In this document: piece by piece, positions 16,950 to 24,681 of the stretch | How positions within the stretch are numbered: the stretch's first letter is position 1 | How the letters are laid out: each line of letters begins with the position of its first letter | Assembly: GCA_900320975.1 (NCBI GenBank) | Contig: ONUE01000010.1 | Location: 1 to 40,319, forward strand | From: an uncultured Bacteroidales bacterium | GTDB lineage: Bacteria > Bacteroidota > Bacteroidia > Bacteroidales > P3 | Length of the DNA stretch: 40,319 nt | Reading direction: 5' to 3' | The notes under the pieces: model-generated | Told to the model about the DNA's origin: nothing | The model's database searches: none | Seen by the model: the letters and a program-made list of their open reading frames with translations, nothing else | Translations under genes and position numbers: made by a program

Positions 16950-18010
16950 TTCCCTAATTCCAGAGAGGTCATCACAGGATAGTGGTCTGAGATGGAGGTC
17001 TTGATGCGTTTATGGCTCAGAGTGGTGAACTCCTTGCTGTGGAAGACATAGTCGATGCGGAAGTGCGGGAACCCGTTGCCGTTGTAGGTGCGGCCGATGC
17101 CCATGCCCTGGTCGCGGTAGGTGTCGTCGAGGTGTTTGGTCACCTGGCCGTAGAGCCACGAGGAGGGGATGTCGTTGAAGTCGCCCGCCAGCAGCATCGG
17201 CAGCGAGCTCTCGCTGATGATAGGCTCCAGCTTCTCCTCCCACTCGCTCTCGTGTTTGCGGATGGTCTCCTTAACCTTGTCCAGCGTGCGGCTCTCGGTC
17301 TTCACCTCGCCATGCAGCAGCTGCTCTATCTCCTCGCGGTCGGTGGCATCGAGGGCGTAGCTGTCCAGATGGACGCAGCAGAGGCGGAAGTTTTGATTGT
17401 CATGCATCAGCTCCACGAGGAGCATGTTGTGGTCGATGCGCTTCACGTAGGTGATTGGCAGCTTGGAGAAGACCACCGTGCCGCTGGGCGAGGTGTTGCT
17501 GCCGTGGGCGCCGTGGTAGTGTTTGTAGCCGAGTGAGATGAGGCTGTCGGTGAGGCGCACCTTGTTGCCGGAGGAGTATTCCATCAGGCAGAGTACATCG
17601 GGGTTATTGTCCCGCACCAGCTCGATGAAAGCGGCGGCGTTGGTGTCGGTCTGTGAAGCGCGGTCGGCTTGACCGTGGAAGCTGTGCACGTTGTAGCTCA
17701 TCACGGAGACCATCTGCGGGTGCTCGTTGCGGTCGGGCACTTTGCTCTCGCCGCCGACCTGCAGGAAGAGGCCCACGAAGCTCCAGCGCACCGCTATGGC
17801 GGCGGCGCTCCACACGAAGTGCCACTTGCCCATCACCAGCCACAGCACCACCATCACCACGTTGGACACCAGCAGGGGCAGGTAGCCGAAAGCCAGCAGG
17901 CTGGGCAGTATGGAGCGCGACGGTGCCACGGTGGGCGCCAGCGTCGTCAGCAGCAGACCTACGGCCAGCAGCACGTTTATCACGAGCAGTATTATCCTAA
18001 AAATCTTCAT
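16946..18010 (-). CDS. Membrane-bound endonuclease/exonuclease/phosphatase (EEP) family protein
   Basis: A 354-residue protein with three N-terminal hydrophobic segments (about 1-95) followed by an EEP hydrolase domain. Motifs seen are VMSYNVHSFHG, the metal-binding Glu in LCLMEYSS, CVHLDS, LLAGDFNDIPSSW, RIDYVF and the terminal SDHYPV. All core catalytic residues appear present. Similar Bacteroidota proteins are annotated only as EEP-family; the substrate may be nucleic acid, a phosphoester or a lipid headgroup. Overlaps the upstream giant gene by 14 bases and nth by 4, showing tight coupling. Confidence 0.9.
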   Translation of the reverse strand: MKIFRIILLVINVLLAVGLLLTTLAPTVAPSRSILPSLLAFGYLPLLVSNVVMVVLWLVMGKWHFVWSAAAIAVRWSFVGLFLQVGGESKVPDRNEHPQMVSVMSYNVHSFHGQADRASQTDTNAAAFIELVRDNNPDVLCLMEYSSGNKVRLTDSLISLGYKHYHGAHGSNTSPSGTVVFSKLPITYVKRIDHNMLLVELMHDNQNFRLCCVHLDSYALDATDREEIEQLLHGEVKTESRTLDKVKETIRKHESEWEEKLEPIISESSLPMLLAGDFNDIPSSWLYGQVTKHLDDTYRDQGMGIGRTYNGNGFPHFRIDYVFHSKEFTTLSHKRIKTSISDHYPVMTSLELGK

Positions 18011-21000
18011 CGGTGTTGTAGATGGTGTTTGACATCCATTTCAGCCAGTTGGGCACTTTGGTGCGCTCGTTGCCCACCGAGTAGCGGAACAGCCCGAGGC
18101 CTTCCTTCTCAATCTTGCGCTCCTCCAGCGGTATGGCCTTTATCTGGTCGAGCCAGGTGCCCGACGAGCTGTATATGGTCAGCTGCTGGGGCATCACCTC
18201 GTACTCGAAGAAGTACCAGTGGTCCTTCGCGGCCTCAATATAGAAGCGCATTATTTGTCCGTTGCCTTGTTTGCAGATCTGTGCTTTCAGCTTGAGCTCG
18301 AGGCCGAGGACTTTGTCGCCCATGGCCACAAGGCCCACTTTGCCGTCGTAGTAGAGGCCCACGGCGGGGTTGTACTGCCACCTGATATTGTCGAAGAGCA
18401 TCATACTGCGCATCGCTGCCGGCACTTCGTTGAGTTTGCCGGTGGCGCTGTAGAGCGCGTAGGCACCGCTACCTTTGTCGGCACCCATGTGGTACATCAT
18501 CGCGTGGCGCATCTCGGCGTTGGTGGTGCCCACGGTGCTCTGCAGCCGCAGGTCTTCTTTGAGGGCGTTGTAGAGACTGTTGATGACATCCTGAGCCAGC
18601 GGGAAGCTTATGCCGAATACCGTCGTTAGATGGTCCTCTTCGGTCTTCTCGCCGATGGCCACGGAGGCTGTGCCGTAGCCGTAGAACGAGGCCTGTGTCT
18701 TCTTGAGGCTGAAGTCCACCGGGCCCTCACCCTCGACGGTGCAGTCTTTGGTGTTCATCGCCAAATAGGGCTCCACTACGCCATCGGGGGCAATTACCTT
18801 GGCTTCGGAGCCTATCATGTACTGCTTGCGGTCGCCGAGATAGGTGAGCACGCCGTGCGCTTTGATGAGCTCGTTGTCGGCAACCTTCTCGTTGGTGAGG
18901 AAGGCAGCACTGGGGCGCAGCGAGCTCCTGTCCATGAGGATGGAGGCCGTGATGCGCTTGCCCTTCCAGTCGGTGGGCTCTTCGGGCACCGACACATGCA
19001 CGTGTTCGGGGTCGGTGTAGTCGGCGTAGGCCAGCAGGCCAAGCTGCTGCTGCGGTATGCATTCCTGTAGCAGGCGCACGCCACCCTCGAAGTGCAGCCA
19101 CTGCTTGTCGCCCTCGGCGCGCACCTTGCCGGCGAAGCCGAAGGCCGAGCTGATGATGAAGTTGTCCTCGTCGCCTATCGTGCCTCGTGCCACGGTGACT
19201 CCGCGAGCGTCGACGCTGATGTCGTCGAAGAAGAGGCGCTGTGTCTTGTCGGTATCGTTGTGGTAGTCCATGAAGCCCTTGCCGGTGAAGCTCTTGGCGC
19301 CTTTAACCACGATGTCGGCACCGGTGATGTAGTGGTAGCCGTTCTCGCGGTTGAAGATAAGCTTGGCAGCGCTAAGCGGCTGCATCTTGCCGCCTTTGGA
19401 GACATGTACCGTGTCGGCATTGGGCGCTATGGCGGCGTCGGCGACATTCATGATGAAGACTCCGCGGCTCGAGAGCTCGCCCTGCTCATATCTGTAGGTG
19501 CTATGCAGCGCATTGTAGCTCAAGCCCTCCTGCTTGGTGTCGGTGCTCACGAAGCGCACACCCGGCAGGTCGTCGCGTTTCTGTAGGCGCATGCGGATAT
19601 CCATGGCATCCATGCCTTCGCTGGTGGGACGCGTGCTGTTCGCTATATCAAGCACTTTGCGGTCTATCTCCCACGTGAAGAGGTCGGCGTAGGCGGCTTC
19701 CTGCACCAGCGGCAGCTCGGTGCGCTCCGGACCGTTGGTAATCTGCAGGTCGGCCTTGCGCTGGTCGTAGTCTACATGCGAGCGTACATGCTTGGCCGCA
19801 AATGCTATGGCGTTGTTGCTGACGCTGCGCAGCGTGAAGTCGCTCACTTCGGCGTTCATCTCCATTGCCAGCAGTTCGAAGCGGTCGCTCGTCAGTGTGC
19901 CTTCCTTCACAGTGGCGCTGCCCGCCGCCGTGGTGCCCTTGGACATCAGGTCCACGCGGCCGCGGAAGGTGGCGTCGCCGTGGTACATCTTGAAGGGGCG
20001 CCCTTTGGTCACTGTGGCCACAGCCATCGAGTCGGCATAGGGATGCCACCTCTGGTTGAGCTTGCCGCCCTTGATGTCGGGGTAGCCCTGCTCCTCACGC
20101 ACGTAGAAGGTGTCGGTGCTGGCCATCGCCGAGTCGAGGAGGAACAGGAACTCCTTGCTCTTGGTGGTGGAGGTCAGGTAGTCCAGGCTGCCGGCGCCCT
20201 GCAGGCCGTAGTGGTCCAGGGAGATGCTCTTGTGGTAGGTGCCCTTGCCACCGTAGGCCGGATAGCCGCCTTCGGGGGTCTCCACGCGGAAGCCCAGGTA
20301 GTAGTCGCGCTGCACGCTGAGCGGATAGGTGATGTCGGGGAAGATGCCGCCGGAGGTCAGCACTCCGTTGAACTGCAGGCTGTCGGTGACGAAGTCCACC
20401 AGACTGTTGATGGTGAAGGGATGCAGCGTGTAGTAGAAGCGCTCCTTCACATACTGTCCGCCGCGTATGGCCGCTTTGTCGTAGTACACGAAGCTGTTCT
20501 CGCGGCTTTCGAAGATGGGGTATTCCTTGTTCTTCTTCAGGCCGCTGTGGTTGTCGGGCTGGTCCACCTTGAGGCTGCCCACCAGGCCGTAGAGCGGCGT
20601 CATCACCATGTGGTCGGTGTCGGGGTTGTTGAATTCGGGCACGTAGAAGAAAAGCGAGTCCACCTTGGGCATCTCGAAGCTGAACTGCTCGTAGCTGAAG
20701 TCGCAGTCGCTGACGAACATGATGAAGCGGCCTGCGTTGATGCGCCCGTTGAAGTGTATCGAGCGGTTCTCGCCCACCGTGATACGCCCGCCGCGCGGAT
20801 AGACCACCACGCGCTGGCTGTCGCTCACCACGAACTGCTGCACACCGCGCATCTCGATGAGCTTGCTGTCGATGTCCATCTTCGCGTTGTAGTTCTTCGC
20901 GTTGCTCTCAATGCTCAGCGCGTCGTAGTCGGCGCCCTTGGTGTGGGACATCGCCTTCATGTAGTCTTCCAACTTCTCCTTCACCATCACCATGCCCGTT

Positions 21001-22511
21001 ATCTCGTTGTACGACACCAGGCCGTGCTTCGTCAGTCCGTGTATCATCAGCATCGTCTGCCCCATGTCGAGACCGATGTGGGTGGAGAACTCCTTGGCCG
21101 AGAACGTGTAGTTGTACCCGCCGAAGTAGTCGTAGACGCGCTTCACGGGGCTCACCTCGTCGATGCCCTGTATCTCGCGGGCCTTGCGGTAGGTGTAGTA
21201 GTTGCTGCTCTCAAAGGTGGCCGTGCCGCCCGTGAGGTCGCTCAGGTTCGAGAACTCCAGCTCGCCGCCGTCGGTCTTCCACGTGATGATGTCACTGAAG
21301 ATATCCATCTCGTGGTACGAGTCTGTGTATGGGCTGTAGAAGTTGCGCTTGGGGTCGTTGACCATCGTCAACTTGTGGTCTGCCGCCGTGTAGCGCACCG
21401 TGATGCCGGTGTTGGCTATCGAGTCTTCGGCGCCCACATAGAAAGCCACCGCCGCGTTCTCGCTCACTATCCGCTCTGCCGTGATGGTGAACTTCTGCGC
21501 CGTCACCTTCAGCTGTTGCTGGCCGCCGCGCTTGAAGATGAGGCTCGCCGGATGCTTGCTGCTCGAGGTGATGAACTTGGCACCGTTGAGCATGAAGCTG
21601 CCGCTGTAGTCCACGTCGGGCATGATGTTGGGAATGACGAAGTCGCGCTTATAGCTGCGGAAACGCGGATAGCTGTATTTCTCAGGCTCCATTGAGGTTG
21701 ACAGAGCTTCCTCCACACGTCCCAACACAGGCTCGCTGAAGTAGTGCGTGTGCACCAGGCGCGCCGAGTCGGCGTTGAACTTCGGGAACTTGGTCTCCGC
21801 CTTGTAGCGTGACAACTCGGCGTAGCAGGCTTCTGCCCCGAGGCCCGTGCGGCTCCAGTCTATGCGGCCGCCCTCGCCGAGCCACAGATTCTCCTTGTAG
21901 TCGTAGTATCCCGTGGTGCTGTGGATCGTGCCGCCGTCCTTGGCCGACGAGTAGAAGAGGTCGGCGGGCGTGTCAACCCACACTGCCACCTTGTCGCCGT
22001 CGACGCTAATGCGGAACGGCGTCTTCGTGTCGAAGCGCCACTCGCTCGTCTGGCTGCGGTAGAGCACGCGCTCCGCCAGCAGCCGCTCGCTGAAGTCCAC
22101 CCACTCCATCAGTACCTTGGGCTTCGCGTTGCGCTTCTTCATGGCCTCCATAGCCTGCATCCACCCCTCGAGGTTCTGGCCGCCGCCGGGGGCTACGGCA
22201 TAGGCCGTCAGCACGCGCACCAGCGGGCACAGCTCGGCGTTGCCCTTCATCTTGGCCTTCACGCCGTAGTTCACCAGCGCCGTCACGCGCTCCTGCATGT
22301 GGCTCTCCATAGCGCCGTACGAGGCGCGGAAAGCCTTGATAGTCTTCGTGTTCTCGCGCTGCTTGTCGCTGTCCGAGGTACTCTTGTTCATCCACTCCAG
22401 CAGCTCGTCGGGGAGCGTCTCCGCGCTGAACTCGCTGGCCTGTTTCGGCTTCTGCGCCATCAGCGCGCCGGCCATCAACAGCAATACGAATAGGACTGTA
22501 TATCTTTTCAT
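17997..22511 (-). CDS. Large secreted protein of unknown function (1504 residues)
   Basis: I chose the ATG at 22511, where MKRYTVLFVLLLMAGALMAQ forms a signal peptide; the frame could be extended upstream to 22583, but that would place the -7 promoter box inside the gene. After a helical region (about 20-150) the protein is largely beta-rich, with many alternating hydrophobic/polar strands and Gly/Asp turns. It is faintly reminiscent of OstA/LptD-like strand repeats (GKGFMDYHNDTDKTQ, GVLTYLGDRKQYMIGSE), but I cannot assign a family. No C-terminal sorting domain, sugar-binding or protease motif is evident. It heads the tightly coupled run to the EEP, nth, vWA and ABC genes, so an envelope role is inferred. 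Very GC-rich. Confidence 0.75.
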   Translation of the reverse strand: MKRYTVLFVLLLMAGALMAQKPKQASEFSAETLPDELLEWMNKSTSDSDKQRENTKTIKAFRASYGAMESHMQERVTALVNYGVKAKMKGNAELCPLVRVLTAYAVAPGGGQNLEGWMQAMEAMKKRNAKPKVLMEWVDFSERLLAERVLYRSQTSEWRFDTKTPFRISVDGDKVAVWVDTPADLFYSSAKDGGTIHSTTGYYDYKENLWLGEGGRIDWSRTGLGAEACYAELSRYKAETKFPKFNADSARLVHTHYFSEPVLGRVEEALSTSMEPEKYSYPRFRSYKRDFVIPNIMPDVDYSGSFMLNGAKFITSSSKHPASLIFKRGGQQQLKVTAQKFTITAERIVSENAAVAFYVGAEDSIANTGITVRYTAADHKLTMVNDPKRNFYSPYTDSYHEMDIFSDIITWKTDGGELEFSNLSDLTGGTATFESSNYYTYRKAREIQGIDEVSPVKRVYDYFGGYNYTFSAKEFSTHIGLDMGQTMLMIHGLTKHGLVSYNEITGMVMVKEKLEDYMKAMSHTKGADYDALSIESNAKNYNAKMDIDSKLIEMRGVQQFVVSDSQRVVVYPRGGRITVGENRSIHFNGRINAGRFIMFVSDCDFSYEQFSFEMPKVDSLFFYVPEFNNPDTDHMVMTPLYGLVGSLKVDQPDNHSGLKKNKEYPIFESRENSFVYYDKAAIRGGQYVKERFYYTLHPFTINSLVDFVTDSLQFNGVLTSGGIFPDITYPLSVQRDYYLGFRVETPEGGYPAYGGKGTYHKSISLDHYGLQGAGSLDYLTSTTKSKEFLFLLDSAMASTDTFYVREEQGYPDIKGGKLNQRWHPYADSMAVATVTKGRPFKMYHGDATFRGRVDLMSKGTTAAGSATVKEGTLTSDRFELLAMEMNAEVSDFTLRSVSNNAIAFAAKHVRSHVDYDQRKADLQITNGPERTELPLVQEAAYADLFTWEIDRKVLDIANSTRPTSEGMDAMDIRMRLQKRDDLPGVRFVSTDTKQEGLSYNALHSTYRYEQGELSSRGVFIMNVADAAIAPNADTVHVSKGGKMQPLSAAKLIFNRENGYHYITGADIVVKGAKSFTGKGFMDYHNDTDKTQRLFFDDISVDARGVTVARGTIGDEDNFIISSAFGFAGKVRAEGDKQWLHFEGGVRLLQECIPQQQLGLLAYADYTDPEHVHVSVPEEPTDWKGKRITASILMDRSSLRPSAAFLTNEKVADNELIKAHGVLTYLGDRKQYMIGSEAKVIAPDGVVEPYLAMNTKDCTVEGEGPVDFSLKKTQASFYGYGTASVAIGEKTEEDHLTTVFGISFPLAQDVINSLYNALKEDLRLQSTVGTTNAEMRHAMMYHMGADKGSGAYALYSATGKLNEVPAAMRSMMLFDNIRWQYNPAVGLYYDGKVGLVAMGDKVLGLELKLKAQICKQGNGQIMRFYIEAAKDHWYFFEYEVMPQQLTIYSSSGTWLDQIKAIPLEERKIEKEGLGLFRYSVGNERTKVPNWLKWMSNTIYNTDEDF

Positions 22512-22541
22512 AGCGTTACTTTTTACATACTTATTCAAAGT

Positions 22542-22550
22542 GCAAAAATA
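22542..22550 (-). promoter_or_regulatory. -7 promoter box of the giant-protein operon
   Basis: TATTTTTGC on the - strand matches TAnnTTTG and lies 30 bases upstream of the ATG at 22511. No convincing -33 TTG is at the right distance. Confidence 0.55.
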
Positions 22551-22601
22551 CCGCTTTTTCGCCTCTTCGCACGCACGCGTCATAAAAAGTTATCAATAGC
22601 T

Positions 22602-22690
22602 CCCCGTTTATAACCCCAATGCCCCCGTTTATAACCTCTTTTATAACCCCTTTTATGTCCTTTTATCACTCCTTTTTCACCTCCTTTTCA
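22602..22690. repeat. Pyrimidine-rich decaying repeat tract
   Basis: In the 364-base divergent intergenic region 22512-22875, this part is almost all C/T on the + strand. CCCCGTTTATAACC occurs twice (22602-22615, 22623-22636), followed by degenerate units around CCTTTTAT and CCTTTTTCAC at 10-12 base spacing. It leads directly into the 11-bp CpG array at 22700. No gene is visible in it. Confidence 0.7.
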
Positions 22691-22699
22691 CCCATCCCC

Positions 22700-22798
22700 C
22701 TCCGTCCCCCCTCCGTCCCCCCTCCGACTGTTCACCGGTTGTTTAACGGTTTTTAGTCGGAGCGGGGTCGGAGGGGGGACGGAGCGGGTACGGAGCGG
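22700..22798. repeat. 11-bp-period CpG array with 18-bp perfect inverted repeat (element B)
   Basis: Nine consecutive 11-bp units have CpG at 22703, 22714, 22725, 22736, 22747, 22758, 22769, 22780 and 22791. Left units read CTCCGTCCCCC, central units CACCGGTTGTT and TAACGGTTTTT, right units GGTCGGAGGGG and similar. Arms 22711-22728 and 22767-22784 are perfectly complementary (18 bp). A nested 8-bp pair (22722-22729 with 22755-22762) is an alternative fold. The central word TTGTTTAACGG is shared with element A at 12293-12426. It lies between divergent genes, so it is not simply a terminator. Confidence 0.92.
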
Positions 22799-22842
22799 GT
22801 GCCCTTTTTGTAAACAAATTTACCGATATCGGCAAAAAGTTG

Positions 22843-22851
22843 TATCTTTGC
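22843..22851 (+). promoter_or_regulatory. -7 promoter box of the Wzz-Wzy-Wzx operon
   Basis: TATCTTTGC matches the Bacteroidota -7 consensus and lies 24 bases upstream of the ATG at 22876, supporting that start for the Wzz-like gene. A -33 TTG at 19 bases is not evident. Confidence 0.65.
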
Positions 22852-22875
22852 ATCCGTATAAGTTGTTAAGAAGCA

Positions 22876-23408
22876 ATGATAAATGACAAGAATAAAGACT
22901 GTTGCTGCTTGCTGAAATGTGGCGGATGCAGGTGGTTATGGCTCGTGGCGGGCGTTGTGGGTGTGCTGATTGTTGCCATCGCGGCCACCAGCGACCTTCC
23001 GTGGAGACTTTGCCTGTGGATGAGGGGCTGACGCGTAAGCTGGAATATGACAATACGGAGAGGATAACCCTTTGTGTCAGGGGTGCTGACAGCGCTGCCG
23101 TCGCCGACTATGCCGCCGGACTGTACGAGCAGGCTTTCGACACGCTGCAGCGCTTCGGCGACACTCTGTTTACCCGCGTGGCCGAGGTGCTGAGGGAAGA
23201 AGAAAGAGAGGTGGCGCTTGTCGCTATTGAGATTGACCTCGCGAGTCATACAAAGTATATGGATTTGCTGAACGGTGCGGAGTTGCCGCAGGCCCACAGG
23301 ACTCCGTCGCGTGCTGCGGTGTTGCTATGGAGCCTCGTGGCTGGACTGCTGTTCGCCGTTGCCGTGTGTGTGCTGAAAGGAAGAAGAAAGAGTGATGAAG
23401 GTTGTTGA
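22876..23408 (+). pseudogene. Short Wzz-like chain-length protein, interrupted by a frameshift
   Basis: Two frames together give one sensible protein of about 177 residues. Frame 1 (ATG 22876 to TGA 23029-23031) encodes a Cys-rich start and a membrane helix, WLWLVAGVVGVLIVAIAA. The second frame, open from before 22902 to TGA 23406-23408, carries the periplasmic helical part (TLPVDEGLTRKLEYDNTE and onward) and the C-terminal PSRAAVLLWSLVAGLLFAVAV helix. The two-helix layout with a Pro/Arg run before the last helix fits Wzz/chain-length determinants, though it is much shorter than the usual 300 or more residues. The frames join near 22995-23010, as if one base were missing. It could be an assembly error or a real mutation. 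A start at 22902 in the second frame would give an implausible Cys/His-rich N-terminus. Overlaps the next gene by 14 bases. Confidence 0.6.
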
Positions 23409-24681
23409 CGACATAACACGTGTGATCTCTTCCAAGTGCAGCCAAATGGTTGCCTTCCTGGCCATGTATGTGCTGCTGGTCGTGGAGTACTACCGCTTTG
23501 TGTATCTGAACTATTACTACCTGATGGGCTTCGACTTCATGCTGGCGCCGGTGCCTATCGTTGCTGGCTTGTTTATGCTGGCCACTGCTGTCGCGCTGCT
23601 GTTCCTGTTGCCTGGCGAGGAGAAGGGCTCCTATACAGTGTCGATGATTGTGGCTGTACTGTTCTGCCTGCCGTCGATAGTGATGTATCAGATAGGTCGC
23701 ATAACGCCCTTTATACCAATATACTCGCTGCTGTTCCTGGCTTTGCTCAGGCTGCCCCTGCTGGAGGTGCAGCAATGGAGGCTGCCGCGCATAGCGGTGA
23801 GATACCAACGCTGGATACTGCCGGCACTCTGCTGTCTGCTCCTGCTGCCGTTCCCCTTGGCATACGGGCTTGACGGCATAGACCTTTCGCTCTTCACGAT
23901 GGGCGAGGAGACTTACGAAGTGAGGGCTGCGCTGGCATCCAAGGAGACGCCGCTGACGGCCTACCTTATGGGTCCTATGCGTATGGTGCTGCTGCCTATG
24001 GTGGTGGTCTACGGACTCATGGACCTGAAACGCAACTGGTGGATGACGCTGGTGGGTGTGGCCGGTACGCTGTTTCTCTTCTTGCTGAACCCGCAGAAGA
24101 GTATCTTCTTCGGCCTCTTCGTCGTGCTGGCCATGTACGCCTTCAAGAGCTACCGTGCCAAGGCTGGCATGATACTCTATGGCTTGTTGTCCGCCTGTCT
24201 GGTATCGGCGTTGCTCAATATTGCCACCGGCCACCTGATGGCAGAGTCGATAGTGCTGCGACGCTTGTTCTTCATACCCGCCATAGTGAGCGACAACTAC
24301 TTCACCTTTTTCGACGGCCACCCGATGTTGCTGTCGCACAGCGTCCTTGGCCACTGGTATGACTACCCCTACCAGCTGGAGCCGTCGCGTATGATTGGCG
24401 AGATGATGTACAACCGCGCGGAGACCAACTGCAACACAGGCATTGTGGCTGACGGCTTTATGAACTTTGGCCACCTGGGCGCAGTGTTTTTTGTGGCAAT
24501 AGCAGCCCTGTTTGTCAGGTGCGTCGATGGACAGCTCCGCAACCCGCGCTTCTTCGGCCTGCTGGCGTTGCTGGTCTATACGTTCCTCAACAGCGCCCTC
24601 TTCACCTCCATGCTCACCCATGGCGGTCTGATGTTGTTGTTGGCAGTCTGTTTCCTCATACCAACTAACGAGAAGTCATGA
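23395..24681 (+). CDS. Wzy-like polysaccharide polymerase (multi-pass membrane protein)
   Basis: A 428-residue polytopic protein with about 11-12 membrane helices. A large non-membrane segment lies between helices at about 150-190, and another at about 290-340 carries HWYDYPYQLEPSRMIGEMMYN and NTGIVADGFMNFGHLGAVFF. The helix pattern and the GF-N-G-LG segment fit oligosaccharide repeat-unit polymerases, which link lipid-carried repeat units in the periplasm. The start is ATG 23395; an adjacent GTG at 23392 is possible. It overlaps the Wzz-like gene and, by ATGA, the flippase. Sequence conservation in this family is poor, so the call relies on topology and position. Confidence 0.72.
   Translation: MKVVDDITRVISSKCSQMVAFLAMYVLLVVEYYRFVYLNYYYLMGFDFMLAPVPIVAGLFMLATAVALLFLLPGEEKGSYTVSMIVAVLFCLPSIVMYQIGRITPFIPIYSLLFLALLRLPLLEVQQWRLPRIAVRYQRWILPALCCLLLLPFPLAYGLDGIDLSLFTMGEETYEVRAALASKETPLTAYLMGPMRMVLLPMVVVYGLMDLKRNWWMTLVGVAGTLFLFLLNPQKSIFFGLFVVLAMYAFKSYRAKAGMILYGLLSACLVSALLNIATGHLMAESIVLRRLFFIPAIVSDNYFTFFDGHPMLLSHSVLGHWYDYPYQLEPSRMIGEMMYNRAETNCNTGIVADGFMNFGHLGAVFFVAIAALFVRCVDGQLRNPRFFGLLALLVYTFLNSALFTSMLTHGGLMLLLAVCFLIPTNEKS

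Noticed and set aside
19776..21695. 639-codon open frame on the + strand
   Set aside because: It is antisense to the 1504-residue secreted protein, has a Val/His/Glu-rich composition typical of a GC-rich shadow frame, and no start signals or family motifs.
22902..23031. Start of the Wzz-like gene at ATG 22902
   Set aside because: Gives a Cys/His/Arg-rich N-terminus without a membrane helix, while the frame from 22876 has a helix and a well-placed -7 box.
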